Source: UBA8309 sp009936825
GTDB lineage: Bacteria; Pseudomonadota; Alphaproteobacteria; Puniceispirillales; Puniceispirillaceae
DNA: 64,000 nucleotides
NCBI GenBank assembly: GCA_938082345.1
Contig: CALLKZ010000019.1
Coordinates: forward strand, 1-64,000
Direction of reading: 5' to 3'
Shown here: in pieces, positions 1 through 8,849 of the stretch
Position numbering within the stretch: position 1 is the stretch's first letter
Layout: each line of letters starts with the position of its first letter
Notes under the pieces: generated by a model
What the model saw: the letters and a program-made list of their open reading frames with translations, nothing else
Databases searched by the model: none
Told to the model about the DNA's origin: nothing
Translations under genes and position numbers: made by a program

Positions 1-447
1 GGCCATGATATGGTTGCCCCGTCGGGTGAGGGTGCGGTGCGGTGTATGGAGCTGGCACTTGCCGGGTTTAATGGCGAGGCATTGACGGACAAAGTTGACT
101 ATATCAACGCGCACGGCACATCAACGCCCGTCGGTGACGTCAAAGAGCTGGACGCCGTTCGTGAGGTGTTTTCGCCGCGCGGCTATCTACCACCTGTGAC
201 ATCAACCAAATCACTTACCGGACATTCGCTGGGGGCAACGGGTGTGCAAGAAGCTATTTATACGATGATTATGATGAAAGAGGGCTTTATTGCGGGATCG
301 GCTAACATCGAAAACCCTGATCCAGCGATCGGTGATATTCCAGTGCCGACCAACCGCGTTGACGGGGTCCAGATTAACTTGGCGTTGTCGAATTCATTTG
401 GTTTTGGGGGCACAAACGCGACGTTGGCTCTAAAGAAATGGACCTAG
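1..447 (+). CDS. fabB: Beta-ketoacyl-ACP synthase I, C-terminal part (5' end outside window)
   Basis: Condensing enzyme of type II fatty-acid synthesis, which elongates acyl-ACP with malonyl-ACP in the cytoplasm. The open frame runs from base 1, so only about the last 148 codons are visible. Seen: the catalytic-histidine motif NAHGTSTPVGD, the Lys/His motif STKSLTGHSLGATG and the glycine-rich NSFGFGGTNATL near the end, giving the Cys-His-His class (the Cys lies upstream of the window). The GHSLGATGVQEAIY wording is closer to FabB than FabF. The next gene is fabI, 31 bp downstream. In alphaproteobacteria fabA-fabB-fabI commonly form an operon (known), so fabA probably lies just outside. Confidence 0.93.
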   Translation, partial: GHDMVAPSGEGAVRCMELALAGFNGEALTDKVDYINAHGTSTPVGDVKELDAVREVFSPRGYLPPVTSTKSLTGHSLGATGVQEAIYTMIMMKEGFIAGSANIENPDPAIGDIPVPTNRVDGVQINLALSNSFGFGGTNATLALKKWT

Positions 448-478
448 AACTGAGGCGGAACTGGGGCGGAACTGAGAC
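447..478 (+). repeat. 11-bp tandem repeat between fabB and fabI
   Basis: Three consecutive units, GAACTGAGGCG, GAACTGGGGCG and GAACTGAGAC, start on the last base of the fabB stop codon and end one base before the fabI ATG. They form the whole spacer. The purine-rich GAGGCGG/GGGGCGG parts can serve as the fabI ribosome binding site, so unit number would change the Shine-Dalgarno context. Confidence 0.85.
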
Positions 479-1282
479 ATGACTTCGGGAATTATGGCCG
501 GAAAGCGGGGCCTGATCATGGGCGTCGCAAATGAGCGATCCAGCGCGTGGGGTATCGCCAAGGCGGCGGCAGATGCGGGCGCCGAGCTGGCATTCACCTA
601 TCAGATGGAGGGGTTTGGCAAAAGATTGCGCCCTCTTGCGGAATCTGTGGGATCAGACCTGATGGTCGAATGTGATGTCGCCAATGAAGGCGCGATTGCC
701 GAAAGCTTTGAGTGGTTGTCGAAAAGCTGGAGCCAGATTGATTTTGTTGTGCATGCGCTGGCCTTCTCCGACAAGTCTGAGTTGAAGGACGGCTATATGA
801 ACACTAGCCGCAAGAATTTTAATGACACCATGCTTGTCTCGGCCTTTTCCTTTACTGAAACCGCGCAGGCTGCCCGGGCGATGATGCCGGATGGCGGCGC
901 ATTGCTGACGCTCAGCTATATCGGTGCGCAACGCATTTCGCCGAATTATAATGTCATGGGTGTTGCCAAGGCGGCGCTAGAATCATCGGTTCGATATCTT
1001 GCTGTTGATCTTGGCGGGCAAAATATCCGGGTCAATGCGCTATCCGCTGGCCCGATGAAAACACTGGCGGGCGCTGCTATTACGGGGGCACGTCATATCT
1101 ATAGACATTCGGAAGAATCGTCTCTCTTGGGGCGCAATCCTGATATTCATGAGGTTGGAAAATCGGGTCTATATCTGATTTCAGACCTGTCTTCAGGCGT
1201 AACCGGAGAAACGCATTTTGTTGATGGCGGGTTCAACGCCGTTGCGGTACCTCCCGAGGGGAATAGCCCCGAAGGTAAATAA
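479..1282 (+). CDS. fabI: Enoyl-ACP reductase (NADH)
   Basis: Last reductive step of each fatty-acid elongation cycle: trans-2-enoyl-ACP to acyl-ACP. The 267 residues match FabI length. Seen: a Rossmann start GLIMGVANERSSAWGIAK at residues 11-28, and the FabI-type active site Tyr-X6-Lys with Y157 and K164 (preceded by Y147), typical of the short-chain dehydrogenase fold. The start at 479 gives the MTSGIMAGKRG N-terminus usual in alphaproteobacterial FabI; the ATG at 494 is a weaker alternative. It lies in an operon with fabB and ends just before a bidirectional terminator. FabI is the usual target of triclosan-type inhibitors (known). Confidence 0.96.
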   Translation: MTSGIMAGKRGLIMGVANERSSAWGIAKAAADAGAELAFTYQMEGFGKRLRPLAESVGSDLMVECDVANEGAIAESFEWLSKSWSQIDFVVHALAFSDKSELKDGYMNTSRKNFNDTMLVSAFSFTETAQAARAMMPDGGALLTLSYIGAQRISPNYNVMGVAKAALESSVRYLAVDLGGQNIRVNALSAGPMKTLAGAAITGARHIYRHSEESSLLGRNPDIHEVGKSGLYLISDLSSGVTGETHFVDGGFNAVAVPPEGNSPEGK

Positions 1283-1285
1283 ACC

Positions 1286-1323
1286 AAAAAAGGGCCCAGC
1301 GTTTCCGCCGGGCCCGAATTTTT
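1286..1323. terminator. Bidirectional intrinsic terminator between convergent fabI and pnp
   Basis: GGGCCCAGCG (1292-1301) and CGCCGGGCCC (1306-1315) form a 10-position stem with one A/C mismatch and a TTTC loop. An A-run (1286-1291) lies on the left and a T-rich run (1319-1323) on the right, so the hairpin can stop transcription from both sides. Both neighbouring genes end within 30 bp of it. Confidence 0.85.
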
Positions 1324-1341
1324 ATAGTCGGAAAGATATGA

Positions 1342-3459
1342 TTATTCGGCTTCGGCTTCTGCCGCATCCAAATCAGCGCCGGTTTCCTGATCAACCCGCT
1401 TCATCGACAGCTTAACCTTACCCCGATCATCAAATCCGATAACCTTAACCTTGACGGTATCGCCTTCTTTGCAGATGTCGGTCGTCTTTTCGGTCCGACC
1501 ATTCTGCAATTCAGAAATGTGAACAAGGCCGTCCTTGGCACCAAGGAAATTCACGAACGCGCCAAAATCAACGGTTTTCACAACGGTACCATTATAGATA
1601 ACGCCCATTTCAGGCTCGGCCACAATGTCACGAATACGAGCAACCGCAGCTTCTCCAGACGCACCGGTGACAGCAGCAACCTTTACGGTTCCATCATCAT
1701 CAATGTCGATCTTGGCACCGGTCGTCTCACAAATTTCGCGGATGATCTTGCCACCCGGGCCGATAATATCGCGAATTTTGTCAACCGGAATTGAAAGCGT
1801 GGTGATCTTTGGTGCGCTGTCGGCAAGCCCATCGCGTGACGAGGTCAGCGCCTTGGACATTTCGCCAAGGATATGAACCCGGCCTTCGCGAGCCTGTTCG
1901 AGAGCGATTTTCATGATTTCCGGCGTGATCGAGGTGATCTTGATATCCATCTGCAACGATGTGATACCATTTTCTGACCCGGCAACCTTAAAATCCATGT
2001 CGCCAAGATGATCTTCGTCACCAAGAATGTCGGACAGGACAGCGTAATCATCGCCGTCCTTGATCAGACCCATGGCAATTCCGGCAACTGGACGCGACAG
2101 CGGAACCCCGGCATCCATCAGCGCCAGCGAGCCACCACAAACCGTCGCCATTGAAGACGAGCCGTTTGATTCGGTGATCTCAGAAACCAGACGAATGGTG
2201 TAGGGAAAATCCTCTTTCGCTGGAAGCAGCGGGCGAAGAGCGCGCCAAGCCAGCTTGCCGTGACCAATTTCACGGCGGCCCGGTGAGCCAACACGCCCGG
2301 CTTCACCAACCGAATAAGGCGGGAAGTTGTAATGCAGCATAAAGTTTGAGCGGCTCTCACCAACCAACGCGTCAATGATCTGCTCATCCTGTCCTGTGCC
2401 AAGCGTGGCCACAACCATGGCCTGCGTTTCGCCGCGCGTAAACAGTGCCGATCCGTGGGCACGCGGAAGGAATCCAGCCTCTGAAACGATCTGACGGACT
2501 GTTTTGGTATCGCGCCCGTCAATCCGCTTGCCAGTTTTCAGGATTGATCCGCGAACGATGCCAGCTTCTAAAGCTTTAATCAGCCCGCCAACCAGAACGC
2601 TGTCATACTCATCACCCAGCTTTTCCTTGGCAGCGGCTCTGGCTTCGCCGAGAGCTGCCTGACGCTCAGATTTATCACCGATTTTATAGGCAGCTTTAAA
2701 CTTTGACTCGAATTTTTCGATGATTGCCTTAATTTCAGCAGTCTCGGCTGGCTCTTCTGGAAGCGCACGCGGCTCTTTTGCACATGATTCAGCAAGCTCA
2801 ATAATCGCATCAATAACCGGTTTGATTGACTTGTGACCAAAATTAACCGCTCCTAGCATAATCTCTTCAGACAACTCACTTGCTTCGGATTCAACCATCA
2901 GCACGCCTTCATGCGTTCCGGCCATAACCAGATCGAGCGATGTTTCTTCCATCTGATCAACGGTTGGGTTCAAAACATATTCGCCATCAATCCAGCCGAT
3001 ACGCGCGGCGGCAATTGGGCCAAAGAACGGCACACCCGACAAGGTCAACGCGGCAGAAGCGCCGATAATCGCAGCAATGTCCGGGTTGTTTTCCATATCA
3101 TGCGCAAGCACGGTACAGATGATTTGCGTCTCGCATTTGAAGGATGACGGGAACAGAGGCCTGATAGGCCGGTCAATAAGGCGGCAAACCAGCGTTTCAT
3201 TTTCAGATGGGCGGCCTTCACGCTTGAAAAATCCACCGGGAATTTTGCCAGCTGCAAATGCCTTTTCCTGATAATTGACGGTCATCGGGAAAAAATCCTG
3301 ACCGGGTTTTGCTTTCTGCGCGGCGACCGCCGTACACAGAACTTTTGTCTCACCGAGGCTGACCATAACAGCTCCATCGGCCTGACGCGCAACTTTACCT
3401 GTTTCAAGAACGAGCGATGTGCCATTCCAGTCCAGCTCTTTGCGGAAAATTTTAAACAT
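1342..3459 (-). CDS. pnp: Polyribonucleotide nucleotidyltransferase (PNPase)
   Basis: 3'-to-5' phosphorolytic exoribonuclease of mRNA decay. The 705 residues have the full family architecture: first RNase PH domain (about 10-140) with FFKREGRP at 77-84, an all-helical linker (about 240-310), second RNase PH domain (about 310-460, GSALFTRGETQ), KH domain (IIGPGGKIIREI, about 555-615) and S1 domain (GTVVKTVDFGAFV onward) ending in an acidic AEAEAE tail. The ATG at 3459 has a purine-rich AAAGAGA upstream. It lies downstream of rpsO, the conserved rpsO-pnp pair, with a 378-bp leader that could carry autoregulatory structure as in E. coli (inference). Confidence 0.97.
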   Translation of the reverse strand: MFKIFRKELDWNGTSLVLETGKVARQADGAVMVSLGETKVLCTAVAAQKAKPGQDFFPMTVNYQEKAFAAGKIPGGFFKREGRPSENETLVCRLIDRPIRPLFPSSFKCETQIICTVLAHDMENNPDIAAIIGASAALTLSGVPFFGPIAAARIGWIDGEYVLNPTVDQMEETSLDLVMAGTHEGVLMVESEASELSEEIMLGAVNFGHKSIKPVIDAIIELAESCAKEPRALPEEPAETAEIKAIIEKFESKFKAAYKIGDKSERQAALGEARAAAKEKLGDEYDSVLVGGLIKALEAGIVRGSILKTGKRIDGRDTKTVRQIVSEAGFLPRAHGSALFTRGETQAMVVATLGTGQDEQIIDALVGESRSNFMLHYNFPPYSVGEAGRVGSPGRREIGHGKLAWRALRPLLPAKEDFPYTIRLVSEITESNGSSSMATVCGGSLALMDAGVPLSRPVAGIAMGLIKDGDDYAVLSDILGDEDHLGDMDFKVAGSENGITSLQMDIKITSITPEIMKIALEQAREGRVHILGEMSKALTSSRDGLADSAPKITTLSIPVDKIRDIIGPGGKIIREICETTGAKIDIDDDGTVKVAAVTGASGEAAVARIRDIVAEPEMGVIYNGTVVKTVDFGAFVNFLGAKDGLVHISELQNGRTEKTTDICKEGDTVKVKVIGFDDRGKVKLSMKRVDQETGADLDAAEAEAE

Positions 3460-3837
3460 TATATTTTGTCTCTTTCATCTACATCTTGCCTGACCTGACA
3501 AATTCCAGCCAATCTGGAACCGGCAATCAGTCTTGATTACCAGTTAAGAACAAGGGATGTTTTTTTGGGGGGTGTGCGACCACCGCTCGGTCCGCGGGTA
3601 TGGTCACTTGGGCCCCCGTTGCATCTTGTCCGGGCCCAGGCATTGTTTCCTGTGTTTCTTGTCTCGGCGATGTTGTGGCATGCAACCTGTTAAAATGCAA
3701 ACATTAATGCACCGTGCGCACTAAGGCGTAGCCCAGCGCTGGGATAGCGGCTGGGCAAACACAATTTGAATCCCGAAAAATTTGCTAATACCGATCTGGT
3801 ATTTGACGCAAAACTTGGCCTGAAAATTAAGCCAGAA
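3460..3837 (-). other. rpsO-pnp intergenic region with pnp leader hairpins
   Basis: This is one of the three gaps over 300 bp, and I see no gene in it. It holds two hairpins: CTTGGGCCC (3607-3615) with GGGCCCAGG (3632-3640), 9 pairs including one G-T; and GCCCAGC (3731-3737) with GCTGGGC (3750-3756). Neither is followed on the minus strand by a T-run, so they are not obvious terminators. In other bacteria the pnp leader carries a hairpin cut by RNase III and PNPase for autoregulation (known), so such a role is the best inference. A short ATACC/GGTAT stem near the rpsO end is too weak to call. Confidence 0.5.
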
Positions 3838-4107
3838 TTAACGCCGCAGACCCAACCGTGCAATCAGCGCCTTGTAGGCAGCTTCATCGCCTGATTTGAT
3901 GTAATCAAGCAGGTTACGGCGTTGACCAACCATCGACAAAAGACCGCGGCGTGAACCGAAGTCCTTTTTATGTGTTTTCAGATGTTCAGTCAGGTTGACG
4001 ATGCGCTCGCTCAAAATGGCGACCTGAACCGCTGCTGACCCTGAATCTGTATCAGACTTGCCAAATTCCTTGATAAGCTCGACCGTACGTTCACTCGTAA
4101 TCGACAT
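3838..4107 (-). CDS. rpsO: 30S ribosomal protein S15
   Basis: Binds 16S rRNA (helices 20-22) early in assembly of the small-subunit platform. Translation from the ATG at 4107 gives 89 residues, the standard length, beginning MSITSERTVELIKEFG and ending ALIARLGLRR. The conserved loop HLKTHKKDFGSRRGLL is intact. A strong Shine-Dalgarno AAGGAGG lies about 5 bases before this ATG. The frame stays open upstream (to 4128), but that extension has no support. It lies 36 bp after truB. Confidence 0.97.
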   Translation of the reverse strand: MSITSERTVELIKEFGKSDTDSGSAAVQVAILSERIVNLTEHLKTHKKDFGSRRGLLSMVGQRRNLLDYIKSGDEAAYKALIARLGLRR

Positions 4108-4143
4108 CGAAACCTCCTTTGGTTTCATCCATTTAAAAATGGA

Positions 4144-5082
4144 TCAAAGATTAAAAACACGCAGCGGCTGCAACTGGCCCGACTTAACCGAAACCAACGC
4201 CACAGGCACACTGCTGGCAAGCGCCACCCCAATCTCAGACGAGATCACTTCCTCAAAACGCGCCTGAGCCGAAGGGCCAAGCGCCGGAAGTGTCTGTCCA
4301 TGACGGAGCTTTACCGCCTCATCAGCCGAAATGGGCACCGCCGGGATGTCGTCCAGCGCGCTCACAACAGGCTTCAAATGCTCGAAAGCGGCCGAACTAT
4401 GCTCTAGCTTTTCCAGAAAATCCAGTGAAATCGCATCACTTTCGAAAAACGGACCAACTGAAAGTCGTCGCAGCGAGCTAACATGTCCAGCGCTGCCAAG
4501 AATTAGCGCAATATCGCGCGCCAATGAGCGGATATAAGTACCTTTTCCGCAAGCAACAAAAAACGAGGCACTGGCAGCATCAACCGAGCGTAATTCCAGC
4601 CGGTCAATGTCAATCGGACGCGCATCAAGCTCAGGCAGATCGGGGGCACCACTGGCAATTGCTTTGCGGGCAATATCATAGGCCCGCGCGCCATCAACCT
4701 TAATAGCCGAGAAAATTGGAGGACGCTGTTGAATGGTGCCGATAAATTGAGGTAGGACCGTCTCAATCTGCGCTGCGGTCGGCATTATATCAGAGCTAAA
4801 AATGACCTCGCCTTCGCGGTCATCGGTTGTTGTTTGCGCCCCGAATGCCAGAGTGAATTCATAGCTTTTGGCGCCATGCATAGCAAAAGATACGGTTTTT
4901 GTAGCCTCGCCAAGGGCAATGGGAAGAAGACCTGTTGCCAGCGGATCCAGAGTTCCGCCATGCCCTGCTTTGGCGGCGTTAAAAATGCGGCGAACGATAC
5001 CCACCGCCTTTGATGAGCTCAGGCCAATGGGTTTGTCTAGAACGACCCAACCATGAACGGGATTACCTTTTCGTGACGCCAT
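4144..5082 (-). CDS. truB: tRNA pseudouridine-55 synthase
   Basis: Makes the pseudouridine of the T-loop in nearly all tRNAs. 312 residues. The catalytic motif GGTLDPLATG places the nucleophilic aspartate at D46. HGWVVLDKPIGLSSSKAV at the N-terminus and QRPPIFSAIKVDGARAY in the middle are typical family blocks, followed by a C-terminal PUA-like segment (about 240-312). It lies between rbfA (21 bp upstream) and rpsO, the usual order in the nusA-infB cluster. Confidence 0.96.
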   Translation of the reverse strand: MASRKGNPVHGWVVLDKPIGLSSSKAVGIVRRIFNAAKAGHGGTLDPLATGLLPIALGEATKTVSFAMHGAKSYEFTLAFGAQTTTDDREGEVIFSSDIMPTAAQIETVLPQFIGTIQQRPPIFSAIKVDGARAYDIARKAIASGAPDLPELDARPIDIDRLELRSVDAASASFFVACGKGTYIRSLARDIALILGSAGHVSSLRRLSVGPFFESDAISLDFLEKLEHSSAAFEHLKPVVSALDDIPAVPISADEAVKLRHGQTLPALGPSAQARFEEVISSEIGVALASSVPVALVSVKSGQLQPLRVFNL

Positions 5083-5103
5083 GCCGGTTGCTTTAAACCA
5101 TTA

Positions 5104-5493
5104 TCAATCATCGCGCCGGATGGTGTTGAAAACAACATTCAGGCGTGCGGCATTGTCAAAACTGTCATCAAGATAGAATTTCAGCTTAGGGACGCGGCGA
5201 AGATGCACCTTTGAGGCAATCTCTTTTTGCAGCAGCGGGGCAAGCCGGTTCAGGGCAGGCAAAACAGTTTCCGACTTTTCCCCGCCAAGCGGCATCGTAT
5301 AAACGCGGGCGTTAGACAAATCAGGACTGACTGAAATCTCGGAAATTGTGATTGGCACATTTTCCAGATCCGGATCAAAAAAATTGTCGCGTGATAGAAT
5401 AACCGACAGCGCATGACGCAACGTTTCACCAACGCGCAACTGGCGCTGGCTTGGCAAATTCGCCGACATTGACCGTCTGGATTTTCCAGCCAT
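5104..5493 (-). CDS. rbfA: Ribosome-binding factor A
   Basis: 30S maturation factor that binds near the 5' helix of 16S rRNA and aids late assembly, especially in the cold (known). 129 residues with a single KH-like fold. Visible family blocks are SQRQLRVGETLRHALS at the N-terminus, ITISEISVSPDLSNARVY in the middle and KLKFYLDDSFDNAARL at the end. A GAGG Shine-Dalgarno precedes the ATG. It lies 29 bp downstream of infB in the same operon. Confidence 0.95.
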   Translation of the reverse strand: MAGKSRRSMSANLPSQRQLRVGETLRHALSVILSRDNFFDPDLENVPITISEISVSPDLSNARVYTMPLGGEKSETVLPALNRLAPLLQKEIASKVHLRRVPKLKFYLDDSFDNAARLNVVFNTIRRDD

Positions 5494-5522
5494 GATTACC
5501 TCGCACGCACAATTTGACTCAA

Positions 5523-8159
5523 TCAGTCGAGCGTTCTGGCGACCTCGCGGACTTCAAAACATTCGATCATATCGTTTTCCTGAATGTCCGAATAATTCTC
5601 AAATCCCATGCCGCATTCAAAGCCCTCACGAACTTCCTTAACTTCATCCTTAAAGCGCTTGAGCGTTTTCAGCGCGCCCTCATGGATAACGACATTGTCG
5701 CGCAGCAGGCGAACTTTACACCCGCGCTTGATAACACCTTCGGTGACCATACAACCGGCAATCTTGCCAATTTTTGAAACCCCAAAGACCTTTCTGATTT
5801 CGGCATATCCGATAAAATCTTCCTGCGTATACGGGCTGAGTAGACCACCCATCGCCGATTTCACTTCATCAATCAATTCATAGATGATCGAGTGGTAACG
5901 AATTTCAACACCATCGCGCTTGGCAAGATCACGAGCCTGCGGGATAGCGCGCACGTTAAAGCCAATGACAATGGCATTGGTCGCCGCCGAAAGCGAAATA
6001 TCAGATTCGCTGATAGCACCAACGCCCGAAGACAGAATACGCACTTTAACCTGATCGGTACCCAGTTTTTCAAGCGCAACCCGAATAGCCTCAAGCGAGC
6101 CGTGAACATCGGTCTTGATAATAATTGGCAGCTCTTCGGCCTCACCAGCTGCAATCGCAGACAACATCTGTTCAACTGATCCACGCGCACCGCGCGCAGC
6201 TTCACGTTCCTTAATCTGGCGCGTCCGGTATTCGGCAATTTCCCTTGCACGTGCTTCGGATTCAACAACCACACAGCTATCGCCGGCCATTGGCGTTCCG
6301 TTCAGACCCAGAATTTCCACCGGCTGACCTGGCAATGCCTGAACCAATTTTTCACCACGATAATCCAACAGCGCCCGAACACGTCCGCTTTCAGCGCCAA
6401 TGACAAAAATATCGCCCTGGCGCAGCGTGCCGCGCTGCACAAGAACAGTAGCAACAGAACCCCGGCCGCGTTCGACCTTGGCTTCCACCACAACGCCAGC
6501 AGCATCGCGGTCCGGATTGGCCTGCAACTCAAGAAGTTCGGCCTGAAGCATGATCGCCTCTTCCAGCTTATCCAGCCCCTGACCGTTAAGCGCCGAGACA
6601 TCAACACATAAAACATCGCCGCCAAACTCTTCGGTGATGATCTCATGCTGGAGCAAATCACTGCGCACCCGCTTTGGATCAGCACCGGGCTTGTCACATT
6701 TGTTGACAGCCACAATCACCGGACACCCCGCAGCTTTGGAATGATTGATTGCCTCGATAGTTTGCGCCATCACACTGTCATCAGCCGCAACAACCAGAAC
6801 CACAATATCGGTGATATCGGCACCGCGTAATCGCATTTCAGTAAAGGCCTCGTGGCCCGGAGTATCAATAAACGTAATCAGGTTACCGGCTTGGGTGTTG
6901 ATTTGATAGGCGCCGATATGCTGGGTAATGCCGCCCGATTCGCCCGCCGCAACATCAGTTCGGCGAATGGCATCCAGCAAGCTGGTTTTACCGTGGTCAA
7001 CATGACCCATTACAGTCACAACAGGGGGGCGTGGGAGCATATTCTCGGCAGAATCATCATCGCCCTCAAGGCCGATTTCAACATCCGATTCCGAGACCCG
7101 CTGAGCTCGGTGTCCAAATTCCTGTGAAACCAGCTCGGCAGTCTCACCATCAATGGTCTGTGTTGCCGTTGCCATAACGCCGAGCTTCATCAGCTCTTTG
7201 ACAACATCGGCTGTACGTTCGGCCATCCGGTTGGCGAGTTCAGCAACCGAAATTGTATCTGGAATAATAACGTCACGAACCTGTTTGACCTGCGGTTGGT
7301 CGTCCCGCATGCGGGCCTTTTCACGCTGACGGCGAACCGAAGCCAGCGAACGCTGACGGCGTTGTTCATCACCGGACAGTGCTTGCGTGATTGTCATTTT
7401 ACCCGACTGGCGGCGACCCGGGCCATCACGGCGCGGTGCTGATGGTCTGCGTGCAGGCATCTCTTCGACCTGACGGCGGCGGCGGCCAAACGCATCACCA
7501 GTGGCTTCACCCCCAGCAGGCGGAACTGCAGCAGCAGCAGGCGGCACGTCAACGCCAACGCTACGGCGGGCATTTGCCTCGGTATGTTTGCGGGCTTCTT
7601 CCTCACGGCGGCTGGCTTCTGCAGCCTCAATTTCCTGAAGCTCGGCAAGTTCAGCGGCACGGCGGGCATCAATCTCGCTTAAAGGTGCAGCGGGCTCGGC
7701 AGCGGTGGCAGGTTCGGCAGTGGCTGTGTCAGCAGCCCCATCACCCGCGCCATCGCTAGCGGCGGTTTCGTCGGCCATACCGCCAGACATTTCACTAGCG
7801 ACCTCGTCAGCGGTCGCATCGGCACCCTCATCAGAAGACGGTTTTTTCATAATTTCTTGAAGAGCGCGGTTACGCGCGGCACGTTCCTGCGTAGTCAGCC
7901 GGTCATCAGCATTGCTGGCAGGCGATGCTTCGACGGGGGCTGGTGCGACGGGTACGGCGATTTCTTCCGGTTCAACCGCTGGTGGTGTTACAGCGCGGTG
8001 TGGGGCGGCAGGCGCGCGTTTACGACGTACCTCGACCTGAACAGTACGACGACCGGCTCCAGCCGTGCTTGGGCGCATCTGACCAGCTTCAACGCCGCCA
8101 AGTGTCAGCTTGTTGCCTGACAGGCTGAGCTTCTTTGATTTGCCGCTATCGTCACTCAT
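5523..8159 (-). CDS. infB: Translation initiation factor IF-2
   Basis: GTPase that brings initiator tRNA to the 30S subunit and promotes subunit joining. 878 residues. A short basic start (SGKSKKLSLSGNKLTLGG, the usual alphaproteobacterial form) leads into a long low-complexity Ala/Glu-rich linker (about 50-300). Then comes the G domain with GHVDHGKTS, DTPGHEAF and NKCDKP, followed by domains II-IV. AGGAAAGG lies before the ATG. The linker is much less constrained than the rest and is where length variation is expected. It sits between ylxR and rbfA. Confidence 0.97.
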   Translation of the reverse strand: MSDDSGKSKKLSLSGNKLTLGGVEAGQMRPSTAGAGRRTVQVEVRRKRAPAAPHRAVTPPAVEPEEIAVPVAPAPVEASPASNADDRLTTQERAARNRALQEIMKKPSSDEGADATADEVASEMSGGMADETAASDGAGDGAADTATAEPATAAEPAAPLSEIDARRAAELAELQEIEAAEASRREEEARKHTEANARRSVGVDVPPAAAAVPPAGGEATGDAFGRRRRQVEEMPARRPSAPRRDGPGRRQSGKMTITQALSGDEQRRQRSLASVRRQREKARMRDDQPQVKQVRDVIIPDTISVAELANRMAERTADVVKELMKLGVMATATQTIDGETAELVSQEFGHRAQRVSESDVEIGLEGDDDSAENMLPRPPVVTVMGHVDHGKTSLLDAIRRTDVAAGESGGITQHIGAYQINTQAGNLITFIDTPGHEAFTEMRLRGADITDIVVLVVAADDSVMAQTIEAINHSKAAGCPVIVAVNKCDKPGADPKRVRSDLLQHEIITEEFGGDVLCVDVSALNGQGLDKLEEAIMLQAELLELQANPDRDAAGVVVEAKVERGRGSVATVLVQRGTLRQGDIFVIGAESGRVRALLDYRGEKLVQALPGQPVEILGLNGTPMAGDSCVVVESEARAREIAEYRTRQIKEREAARGARGSVEQMLSAIAAGEAEELPIIIKTDVHGSLEAIRVALEKLGTDQVKVRILSSGVGAISESDISLSAATNAIVIGFNVRAIPQARDLAKRDGVEIRYHSIIYELIDEVKSAMGGLLSPYTQEDFIGYAEIRKVFGVSKIGKIAGCMVTEGVIKRGCKVRLLRDNVVIHEGALKTLKRFKDEVKEVREGFECGMGFENYSDIQENDMIECFEVREVARTLD

Positions 8160-8249
8160 AGTAAACCTTTCCTGGCTATTGATGCTGCATGATGCAAAAA
8201 AGCACCTGACAGCGTCGCAGCCTATATTGCGAACGGTGATACACCGGTA

Positions 8250-8843
8250 TCACCCAGCATGACAACCCGAAGACACATAAAAGGCCTCTAGGCGGCCAAG
8301 TTCATGCTTCAGATTTTCTGCAAGTTTTGCGCTCTTACCACCACGAATAGCGGCAAAAGCAAGGCTTGGCCTGCCACAAATCTGGCCAAGCTCGGTTGCG
8401 TCCAGAATTTGGCTAACCCAACGCGCTTCAATTCTGGTGCTTAATTTACGAAGTTCTCTTTGCGATGCATCGGGCGCTGCTAGCAATCCGACAAACTGAC
8501 CTTCACTCGTCAGTTTGCCGCCACCGCCAATGAGTGCACCTGACCGCCGCGCCATCGCCGCAAGCGACAGGGCGCGTTTGCGCATCAGCACAGCGATCAT
8601 TGAAATATCATTTTCTATATCACGAAAGCTTGCATCGATGGACCGTTTGAACAGGCCTTTACTATCGGCCCGCCGCACAGCACCGGCGTCGTTCGAGACC
8701 CACACACCGCGACCCGGCAATTTTTCAGCGAGGTCAGCAACAGCAAACCCGTCCGGATTTGCAACGATCCGGATTAGCTGGTCACGCGGCAGGTTTTGTC
8801 CGGTGACAATGCAGGTGCGCTCGCCCATTGGTGCTCTCGCCAC
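8250..8843 (-). CDS. ylxR: YlxR-family RNA-binding protein with L7Ae-like C-terminal part
   Basis: DUF448/YlxR protein of the nusA-infB operon. 197 residues. The N-terminal YlxR domain shows ERTCIVTGQNLPRDQLIRIV and GRGVWVSND. The C-terminal half (about 90-150, LAAMARRSGALIGGGGKLT) looks like the ribosomal L7Ae/eL8-type fold often fused to YlxR in alphaproteobacteria. The role is RNA binding; in some bacteria YlxR modulates RNase P or transcription (known, not shown here). The start is uncertain: GTG at 8843, 6 bp after nusA, or ATG at 8828 with GAGAG before it. Either leaves the domains intact. Confidence 0.9.
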   Translation of the reverse strand: MARAPMGERTCIVTGQNLPRDQLIRIVANPDGFAVADLAEKLPGRGVWVSNDAGAVRRADSKGLFKRSIDASFRDIENDISMIAVLMRKRALSLAAMARRSGALIGGGGKLTSEGQFVGLLAAPDASQRELRKLSTRIEARWVSQILDATELGQICGRPSLAFAAIRGGKSAKLAENLKHELGRLEAFYVSSGCHAG

Positions 8844-8849
8844 ATCGCA

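Noticed and set aside
3731..3756. Possible rpsO terminator
   Set aside because: The stem is good but no T-run follows on the minus strand.
7391..7759. Long open frame on the plus strand opposite infB
   Set aside because: It is a shadow of the Ala/Arg-rich infB linker; the peptide is Gln/His/Arg-rich low complexity and infB is certain.
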